From Deltaproteobacteria bacterium (GTDB taxonomy: Bacteria; Myxococcota; Kuafuiibacteriia; Kuafuiibacteriales; Kuafuiibacteriaceae): a stretch of DNA of 64,000 nt. The notes under the pieces were generated by a model that worked only from the letters and a program-made list of their open reading frames with translations, was not told the DNA's origin and searched no databases. The position numbers and the translations under genes were made by a program. The stretch lies in assembly GCA_020632995.1 (NCBI GenBank), contig JACKEN010000022.1, positions 1 through 64,000 on the forward strand. The letters run 5' to 3'. Shown one piece after another: positions 55,346 through 64,000 of this stretch (the stretch's first letter is position 1; every line of letters begins with the position of its first letter).

Positions 55346-56365
55346 TCAGGCGGCGCCCACGAAGGCGTCCACCCTGGCCCACTGGTCGTGGAGCCAGGCC
55401 ACCCGGCCCGCCTCGTCCCTCGGGATCTCGCGCGCGGGGCAGCGCCAGAACCGGATGTGGAGGGTGCGGCCGACCAGCGCTCCACTCAAGAGATCGCCGA
55501 AGGTGCGCGCCCCGCTCAGGCCGCGGTGGGCGCAGAACACCACGTCCACGTCGGCGCGCGCGTCGAGGAGGCCGAGCACACCGCCGAGGCGGGGAGGCAG
55601 GACGTGCTGGAGGGCAGATGCGCGCGCGAGGCCCTCGTGATCGCCACGCGCCTCGATCCGCTCGAGGGTGCGGCGGCGGCGCTCGGCCGAGAAGCGGGTG
55701 CCCTCCGGGAACACGATCACGCCTTCGGTGGGGCCGAGGTCTTCGGTCAGGGCCTGCACCGCGGCGACGTCGGCGGGGGTGTCGAGGCCGCCGCGCCGCA
55801 CGAAGGCGTTGTTCAGGCGCTGGCCGACGAGGTCGAGGCAGGGGTCCCACAGGAGCTCCCGCTTGAGGACGAAGCGGAGCTGCAAGCCAACCTGCGCCGA
55901 GACGAACCGGGTGGGGAGCAGGGTGTCGGCGAGGCTGACGTGCCGCACCAGGAGATAGATCGGGCCGGTGGTCACCGCGTCGGCGCCCTCCACCTCGACC
56001 CGCACGCCGAGCGCCCGCCGCGCGCCCTCGAAGAGGGTGCACACCCACCAGCACTGGAGCCGAAAGTTCCGCTCGACGAACCGCGCTCGACTACCGCCGA
56101 GGGCGCGGGGGAGCCACACCACGAGGCCCAGGGTCAGACCCAGGAGCTCGCAGCCCAGGTAGACGAGGGCGACCGCCAAGAAGCGCGTCGCCGCCCAGCG
56201 GGACCGCCGCGCCGCGTCGCTCAGGACCGCCAGGGGGAGGCTGAGCGGGGTGGAGGCGAGGAGGACGAGGAGCAAGGCCGCGCTCACCGAGAAGCTCGCC
56301 GCGCGCCGACCCCAGCGCGTGGTCCACCGCTCCCCGTTCTGCTCGGCGACCGCGGGGGCGGACAT
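55346..56365 (-). CDS. PlsC-type lysophospholipid acyltransferase
   Basis: About 339 residues from ATG 56365 (an upstream ATG at 56452 is possible). Two to three membrane segments (FSVSAALLLVLLASTPLSLPLAV, FLAVALVYLGCELLGLTLGLVVWL) precede the acyltransferase domain. RHVSLADT is the HxxxxD catalytic motif, and FPEGTRFS is the second motif. The family makes phosphatidic acid or related lipids. The gene diverges from ABC-F about 100-130 bases away and converges on malQ. Confidence 0.88.
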   Translation of the reverse strand: MSAPAVAEQNGERWTTRWGRRAASFSVSAALLLVLLASTPLSLPLAVLSDAARRSRWAATRFLAVALVYLGCELLGLTLGLVVWLPRALGGSRARFVERNFRLQCWWVCTLFEGARRALGVRVEVEGADAVTTGPIYLLVRHVSLADTLLPTRFVSAQVGLQLRFVLKRELLWDPCLDLVGQRLNNAFVRRGGLDTPADVAAVQALTEDLGPTEGVIVFPEGTRFSAERRRRTLERIEARGDHEGLARASALQHVLPPRLGGVLGLLDARADVDVVFCAHRGLSGARTFGDLLSGALVGRTLHIRFWRCPAREIPRDEAGRVAWLHDQWARVDAFVGAA

Positions 56366-56465
56366 GGTGTCTGAGACCGGCGCGCTCACGCGAAGCACCA
56401 GTGTGGAGCAATCCCGACCCCAAGTCACGATCCCGAGGTCGTGAATCATCACGCTGGCATAGCCC

Positions 56466-58115
<1,650 letters not shown>

Positions 58116-58262
58116 CGCCTCGGCTGCACCGGACCTCGGTGCGATCGTGCACTTCGCCGGAGTGCATGCGGCGCGTCACACGGGCGCAACCTCGCGGGAT
58201 CGCGGGATCCAGACATGTGACCACACCGGCTGGCCCGCTTGTTGCGGTAGCGCTGGCCTCAG

Positions 58263-61200
58263 ATGGTCTCCTCCCTGAACGGCCCCTCGTCGACCCGCCG
58301 GACCACCGACGCCAACGCGACGCCGACCTCTCGGCCCAAGACCAACGGCGCGGCGCCCGCCGCGAGCCCCGGGCCCGGCACCCCGGCCGCCCCGGATCGC
58401 CTGGTGCGCGCCCGGACCGCCTCGACCGGCGCTCGGAACTTCGTGAGCTCGGGCCCGGTGGAGGGCGGCCTCAGCCCGGCGGAGCTGGCCCGGGCCAACG
58501 GGGTCAACATCTCGTCCGACCTGCGCACGGTGCGGACCACCGCGGTGGGTGAGCGGAGCGCGGCGCCGAAGGCTCCGCCCTACGATCCGGGCTCGGACGC
58601 GAAGGAGCTCTACGAGTCGATGCACGGCGGCATGTTCGGCGCGGGGACCGACGAGGATCGCCTGCTGGGCGCGCTCAAGGGGAAGACGCCCGAGCAGATC
58701 AAGGCGCTCGAGGCCGAGTACAAGGACCACTACGGGCGCGACCTGCGCGCCGACATCGACGATGAGCTCGGCGGCTCGGACCTGACCCAGGCCAAGGCGC
58801 TGCTGAAGGGCGATCAGGCGGCGGGCGACGCGGCAAACCTCTACCGCGCGATGAAGGGCGGGCTGGGCCTCGGCACGGACGAGGCGCAGATCTTCTCGAC
58901 CCTCGAGGGCAAGTCGCCGGCCGAGGTCGACGCGATCAAGAAGGCCTACCAGGCGCAGACCGGCGAGAGCCTCGACGCGCACCTGAAGGAGGAGCTGTCG
59001 GGGGCGGAGCTCGATCGCGCGCGCGGCCTCACGGAGGGCGACCCCGCCAAGGCCACCGCGGCGCGCCTCAACGAGGCCATGAAAGGCGGGTTGACGGGGG
59101 CGGGCACCGACGAAGACGAGGTGTTCAAGAGCCTCGAGGGGAAGACGGCCGAGGAGCGCGAGGCGATCTTCGCGGCCTACGACGCGCAGTACGGCGGGGG
59201 CAAGACGGGCGTCCTGCAGTCGCACATCCAGGAGGAGCTGTCGGGGGCGGAGCTCGACCGCGCGAACGCCTTGCTCGAGGGCAACACCGCGGCGGCGGAG
59301 GCGGCGAAGATCGAGCACGCGGCCAACGGCGGCTTCCTCGGGATGGGGACGGACGAGGACGCGATCAACTCCGCGTTCGAGGGCAAGAGCGCCGAGGAGC
59401 GTCAGGCGATCGAGGCGGCCTACAACGACAAGTACGGCGACCTTCGAGCCGAGCTGAAGGATGAGCTCGGCGAGCACGACCTGGGCAAGGCCACCGCGCT
59501 CCTCGAGAACGGGCGGCTGACCGACGCCGAGCAGATCTACTACGCGTCGGCCGGGCTCGGGACCGACGAGGACAAGATCCACAAGACGCTGGAGGGCAAG
59601 AGCAAGGCCGAGATCGCGCAGCTCCGGGAGGACTACCAGCGGCAGTTCGGCACCCGCCTCGACGACACCCTCACCGGCGAGCTGAGCGGGCGGGACCTGT
59701 TCGACGCCCAGATGTCGATGAAGGGCGCCCCGGAGACGGCCAAGGAGGCGCTCGACCAGGCCAACGAGCGCTACGCCTACGAGCGCAAGGGGCCCTGGAA
59801 CGCGGTGAGCAACACCGTGATGGACGCGTTCACCGACAAGGGGGAGCTCCTCGACCGCAACAACGCGCGGGCGAACGCGGCGTACGCGTCGGGGATGGAG
59901 AAGGGCTTCCTGAACACCTCCGAGCAGGAGCGGGTCCGCAAGCTGTCCGGCTTCTCGAACATGGACGTCCAGACCTACCGCGAGGCCAAGGACTCGATGG
60001 CGGACACCGCAGGCACGGTTGCGGCGACCGCAGCCTCGGTTGCGGTGGTGGTGGGGACAGCGGGCACCGCGGCCCCCGCGGTGGTGGCGCTGATGGCGGG
60101 CGCCGCGGGCGCCACCGCGCGGGTGACCACCAGCGGCCTGATCTCAGGGCAGGGCTACAGCGCGGGCGACGCGCTGAAGGACGCCGGCGTGGGCGCGGTG
60201 GACGGCGCGTTCACCGTGGTCGGGGCCGGCGCGGGCAACGCCGCGGCGAAGGGCCTGGTGAACGGGATGGCCCGGAACACCCTGTCGCGGGCGGGCGTGA
60301 AGACGGCTACGCGAGAGCTCACCGAGCTGACGAGCAAGGAGCTCCTCGAGCGCAGCGTGGTGAAGCGCGTGGTGCTGGGCTCGGTGCAGGGCGCGACCGA
60401 TGGCGCGGTGGGCGGGGCGGCGGGCGGCGCCGCGATGGCCGGCTTCGACGACAAGACCTGGGACCAGGGCCTCGGCCAGGGGCTGGAGCGGGTGGCCACC
60501 GGCGCCGCGATGGGCGCAGGCCTCGGCGCGGGCGCGGGCGGGCTGATCGGCGGTGGCCTGAGCCCGCTCCGCAAGGACCTGGGGATCATCGACGAGGACC
60601 TGGTGATGCGTCGCTTCGACATGGGCGACAACCACTGGCAGACGGTCGGGCGCTACGACGACATGCTCACCGTGAACCGCGCGGTGGAGCCGAAGCCGCG
60701 CGTGGTCAAGGTCGCTGGCCCGAGCGGGCCGCAGCCGGTGAAGATCTACGGCGCGGCCAACGCGGCGGAGGCCGGGCGCATCGAGCGCGCCTTGGGCCGG
60801 ATGAGCGAGCTCCCGGGGGGCCGGAACATCCCGACCGAGGTGCACGTGCGCAGCCACATCGGTGACATCACCGACGCGGCGCGCAAGCCCGTGGGTGGGA
60901 TCGGTGGCCTCGGGGGTGACGGGCAGCGCGTCATGATCGCGCGCAACTCGCTGGGCAGCGATGACGCCGTGGCCCACGTGATCCACCACGAGAGATCGGG
61001 CACAACATCGACAACAACCTCGGGCGGCTCTCCGAGGGGCGAGGCGCCCACCTGTTTGGCAAGGGAGACACGGTGTCGCCCTACGCGGCCAAGAACGCGG
61101 TGGAGGACTTCGCGGAGACCCACCGGGTGGTGGTGCGGGACTTCGACCGCATCCTCGCGGACCCGGATCGCTACCTGCAGGGCGACATCGGCAAGAAGAT

Positions 61201-61995
61201 CGAGTTCATCATGGAGGAGGTGTACGGGACCAACCCGCGCACCGGTGTGCGCACCGCTCCGCCTGGCAACGTCCAAGGCCCGCTGCGGACGCCCTTCGGC
61301 CCGGTGATGCCGTCGGACGGGCAGAGCTTCTTGCGGATGGATCAGCTCGAGGCCTCCTTCGGCGACGTGTCGCGCCGCCTGGGCAGCGCGGAGCGCAAGC
61401 TGGCCGAGCAGCAGGCGAAGCTGGACGGCCTGGACGCAGTGGCGGCGAGGTGGAGAACCGGGGCTACTGGAACCCGGGCCACCACGACCCGACGTCGCCG
61501 AACTTCCGGGGCGGCGGCAGCATGACCACGCACCTGCCCCCTGACGCGGAGGAGGTGTTCCAGCGCGCGATCCCCGAGGCGGGGCGCGACGGCCGGAGCT
61601 GGTGGGGCCTGTCGAACAACGGCGACTGGTACCGCTTCCAAGGCGGGCCGGGTGAGCCGGTGCACTGGAACGGGGCCACTGGCGCGAGCGGCGGCGGGCG
61701 CGCGATCGAGGCGCACAACGTGCCGGGCGCGATCAAGAACCACCAGCGGCTGCGGGAGGTCCTCGGGGACCAGCAGGCCCGGGTGAACCGGCTCCAGACC
61801 GAGCTGGCGGACGCCGAGTTCGCGCGAGACTACGCGCGCCTCGAGTTCAGCGAGGCGGTGGCGGGGGCCACCGAGAACCCGGCCCTGCGCCAGATGAGCT
61901 ACGGCGAGGTGCTGCAGGCGGCCAGGGACGCCTCGAGCCCTCACCATCGTGCGGCGGGCGACCTGTTGCGCTTGCTCGGCATCGGCGTGGACTGA
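58263..61995 (+). pseudogene. Annexin-repeat protein with metallopeptidase-like and toxin-like C-terminus, two frameshifts
   Basis: Residues 1-105 low complexity; 106 onwards five annexin-like repeats with G-GTDED calcium loops (FGAGTDEDRLLGALKGK, LGLGTDEAQIF, TGAGTDEDEVFKSLEGK, LGMGTDEDAINS, LGTDEDKIHKTLEGK). A Gly/Ala-rich hydrophobic region follows (AAVALMAGAAGATARV near 600). At 60993-60994 an extra AG breaks the frame; without it the sequence is HHEIGHNIDNN, a zinc-peptidase-like motif, followed by a helical segment. A second break near 61440 leads to a frame ending at 61995 with GYWNPGHHDP and WWGLSNNGDWYRFQG-like sequence, resembling C-terminal toxin modules. Likely one polymorphic-toxin-like protein. 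Confidence 0.75.
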
Positions 61996-62012
61996 TAGGA
62001 TAGGAGTGCAAG

Positions 62013-62342
62013 ATGGCCTTCACCAGAGTGCAGAAGACCCGCATCGACGTCTTTGACGCGTACACGGAGGCGAAGACCGGCCAGGCGAAGAAGGTCGCCG
62101 AGGTCAGCACGGACGGCAAGCGAGGTCAGGTGCAGGTCCTCGACCCGGCCTTCGCCGGTGTGCTCAAGGACGCCTTCGAGCGCCCCCAGCACGTCTTCGG
62201 CCAGGGCGTGACGGCGAACGGCCTTTCGATGGACGGCGCCCCGCGCGTGCTCCCCGCGTGGTCCGACGAGGCGATCCAGCACGTGGTGAAGAACGAGCTG
62301 AAGGTGCACCAGCTGCGGGCGGAGATCGCGAAGGCCAAGTGA
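62013..62342 (+). CDS. Putative immunity protein of annexin-type toxin
   Basis: 109 residues, starting 17 bases after the toxin-like gene stop with AGGAG as ribosome-binding site. Sequence (MAFTRVQKTRIDVFDAYTEAKTG) is small, soluble and without recognised domains; FERPQHVFGQGVTANGLS is central. Position directly after a polymorphic-toxin-like gene and its size fit the immunity role. No family assignment could be made. Confidence 0.6.
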   Translation: MAFTRVQKTRIDVFDAYTEAKTGQAKKVAEVSTDGKRGQVQVLDPAFAGVLKDAFERPQHVFGQGVTANGLSMDGAPRVLPAWSDEAIQHVVKNELKVHQLRAEIAKAK

Positions 62343-62351
62343 AGCGGTCTG

Positions 62352-63080
62352 CTATGTGAACCGGTCTGGGCTGACGAGGCTCTTGGCGCGGTACTCGAGG
62401 ATCAGTCGGATCATGCGCAGCCCGAGGGCGACCGCCACCGCCTTGTTGCCGGTGACCGAGCTCGTGCCGATGCGCTTGGTGTAGTTGACCGGGATCTGGA
62501 TCATCCGCTGCTTCTTCAGGATGCTCAGCACGATCATCTCGGGGCCGAAGAAGCTGCCGTCGACGGTGAAGTAGGGCTCGATCTCGGCGAGGGCGTGGCG
62601 ATGCAGGCAGCGCATCGTGCACCCCACGTCGGTGAGCAGGGTGGAGTTGAAGAGGAACTCCATGAGCTTGGCGACGCTCCAGTTCCCCCACTTCAGGAAG
62701 AGGTCCATGTTCGCCCCCTCCCAGATCAGCTCCTTGGTGGTGCGGCTGCCGTAGACCACCTCGAAGTCATCCGAGTAGGCCAGGAGCTTCAGCACGTCGT
62801 GACCGCGGAACGTGTCGTCGGGCTCGGCCACGATGATCAGGTCACCCACGACCTCGCGGAAGCCGCGGCGAATCGCGGCCCCATACCCCTGCACCGGCTC
62901 GTGCACCTCACGTGCGGCGGTCTTCGCGACCTCCTCGCTCGTCCCCGCCGCCGCGTTGTTGTTCACCACGACGACCTCGTCCACCACGCCGGTGCCGAGG
63001 AACTCCTCGACCGCGGCGCGGATGGAGTCCTTCTCGTTGTAGGTGGGGAAGATGACCGAGACGGTCTTGCCTTTCCAGAT
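62352..63080 (-). CDS. GT2 family glycosyltransferase with apparent ATC start
   Basis: About 242 residues. The expected N-terminus (WKGKTVSVIFPTYNEKDSI) is in frame only if translation begins at ATC 63080-63078, which has AGGAGG at 63089-63094, eight bases upstream. No ATG/GTG/TTG precedes the domain and an in-frame TAG lies just upstream of the AGGAGG region. The first usable start, GTG near 62990, would delete the nucleotide-binding strand. AEPDDTF is the DxD-type motif, and DVGCTMRCLHR follows. The enzyme makes a glycosidic link, probably onto a lipid carrier. Confidence 0.82.
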   Translation of the reverse strand: MWKGKTVSVIFPTYNEKDSIRAAVEEFLGTGVVDEVVVVNNNAAAGTSEEVAKTAAREVHEPVQGYGAAIRRGFREVVGDLIIVAEPDDTFRGHDVLKLLAYSDDFEVVYGSRTTKELIWEGANMDLFLKWGNWSVAKLMEFLFNSTLLTDVGCTMRCLHRHALAEIEPYFTVDGSFFGPEMIVLSILKKQRMIQIPVNYTKRIGTSSVTGNKAVAVALGLRMIRLILEYRAKSLVSPDRFT

Positions 63081-63141
63081 ACGCGGGCCCTCCTGCGCGC
63101 GAGCCTAGCCTCGCTTCTGTTTCGCGGCCAGCCTGGCCCCG

Positions 63142-64000
63142 TCAGTCCTCGATGTGGTGCGTCCGGCTGGCGCGGTTCCTGAGGTCGGTCCGGCCCAGCC
63201 TCGCGCGGAGCGCCTCGACCCCTTGGAGTCCGGGGTTCTCCGCCAGGAGGCGGTCGAGGGCGCCCTGGATGCGGGCGGCGTCCTGTGGCGTCTCGATCAA
63301 CCCGACGTACCGCTCGAGCAGGGCGAGGCTCCGCTCGGCGAGGGCGGCGGCCGCATCCGGGTCCGCCGCCCGCTGGCGCGCTGCGGTGACGCGGTAGGCG
63401 TCGGCGAGGAGGAACACGATGAGCCGGCTGGCGGGCGAGATGGCGTAGGCCTCCTCGTACGCCTTGATGATCTGCTCGCTCGGGGCGCCCGTCGCGGTGA
63501 GGATGCGCCCCTCCCACTGGTGCAGACGCGCCAGATAGTAGCGCTGATAGTTGTAGTAGCCCGGCACCGGCTCGACGCCGAGGGCGTCGTAGCGCGCGTA
63601 GCCCGCCTGCACGAGCGCCATCGCCTCCTCGAGGAGCGCCTCGCGCTCCGCCCCCGGCGCCTCGCCCTCGGCTCGACGGACCACGACGCGCAGCCGGGCC
63701 TCGTAGCCGTGCAGGGTGGGTTGCGAGCGCGTCACTTCGTAGAGCGAGAGGGTGTCGTCGTTGGCCCACGCCGGGAGCCAACGCACGTGCTGGGTCATCG
63801 CCACCACCAACCACGCCACACCGAGCGCGGTCACCAGCGCGCGCCCGAGCGGTCGGATGGGGTAGGCGTGGACCGCGGCGATCGCGACCAGGCCTGCGCC
63901 GAAGAGCGATGGCAGGTAGAGGTAGCGGTTGGCGGTGATGATCCCGATGTAGACGATGTTCAGGTAGGGCAGGACGGTGAGGCCGAGGGCCACGAGGAGG
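63142..64000 (-). CDS. Membrane/TPR protein, TMTC- or PMT-like C-terminus (partial)
   Basis: Reads from the right window edge to a stop at 63142, so the N-terminus lies outside. The visible part has two to three membrane segments (LPYLNIVYIGIITANRYLYLPSLFGAG, ALVTALGVAWLVVAM) like the last helices of TMTC/O-mannosyl-transferase-type proteins (NRYLYLPS is typical), then a soluble helical tail with TPR-like units (ERSLALLERYVGL). It is followed by the GT2 gene on the same strand, suggesting a surface glycan operon. Confidence 0.7.
   Translation of the reverse strand, partial: LLVALGLTVLPYLNIVYIGIITANRYLYLPSLFGAGLVAIAAVHAYPIRPLGRALVTALGVAWLVVAMTQHVRWLPAWANDDTLSLYEVTRSQPTLHGYEARLRVVVRRAEGEAPGAEREALLEEAMALVQAGYARYDALGVEPVPGYYNYQRYYLARLHQWEGRILTATGAPSEQIIKAYEEAYAISPASRLIVFLLADAYRVTAARQRAADPDAAAALAERSLALLERYVGLIETPQDAARIQGALDRLLAENPGLQGVEALRARLGRTDLRNRASRTHHIED

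Overview
The window is GC-rich bacterial DNA with a lifestyle and gene content that point to Myxococcota (myxobacteria or relatives). The evidence: a trypsin-like protease ending in a MYXO-CTERM-like tail, DUF4215 Cys-rich lipoproteins, Ser/Thr kinase with PEGA domain, FHA-type sigma-54 activator, RCC1-like lipoprotein, DUF1592/DUF1552 pair, many lipobox proteins, and GTG/TTG starts with 4-base stop/start overlaps. No rRNA, tRNA, CRISPR array or insertion sequence was seen.

Layout. 0.1-14 kb: a lipid/acyl-CoA locus. An SDR, an HMG-CoA-reductase-like enzyme and an acyl-CoA dehydrogenase form one operon. It converges on an IclR regulator, which is divergent from an outer-membrane protein, a complete TRAP transporter (DctP/Q/M), an acyl-CoA ligase, a patatin and a WS/DGAT acyltransferase. 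The simplest reading is uptake of an acidic or lipid-like substrate, CoA activation, oxidation, and storage as neutral lipid. 14-19 kb: DUF1592, DUF1552, a c-haem-like lipoprotein and an outer-membrane beta-barrel. 19-26 kb (mostly minus strand): secreted protease, giant DUF4215 lipoprotein, an orphan Imm21-like immunity gene, a lysine-ketoglutarate-reductase-like enzyme, a broken SUKH-like gene and a hydrolase lipoprotein. 26-29.7 kb: flotillin plus NfeD-like protein behind a PspF-like sigma-54 activator.

29.8-34.6 kb: five overlapping genes encoding HEAT-repeat lipoproteins, a collagen-like/Gly-rich protein, a HEAT-CsgG fusion and a small exported protein. This looks like a surface-fibre export locus. 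34.6-36.9 kb: a BlaI-type repressor with two palindromic operators and an unusual M56-lytic transglycosylase-M23 fusion. 36.9-46 kb: di-haem oxidoreductase, 5'-nucleotidase, acyl-CoA dehydrogenase, Ser/Thr kinase and TPR/PEGA protein. 46-51 kb: RCC1-like lipoprotein, FHA sigma-54 activator, then a V8-like protease/lipoprotein/RTX-type group preceded by a good -24 element. 51-58 kb: GST, two unknown genes, GlsB-type protein, decayed SRPBCC, MalQ, PlsC-like acyltransferase and ABC-F. 58-62.3 kb: an annexin-repeat, polymorphic-toxin-like gene with a likely immunity gene. 62.4-64 kb: GT2 glycosyltransferase and a partial membrane/TPR protein.

At least nine reading-frame breaks lie between 39.4 and 61.5 kb, whereas the long genes of the first 39 kb are intact. 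They may be assembly errors or real decay. Frameshifted genes are given here as single spans.
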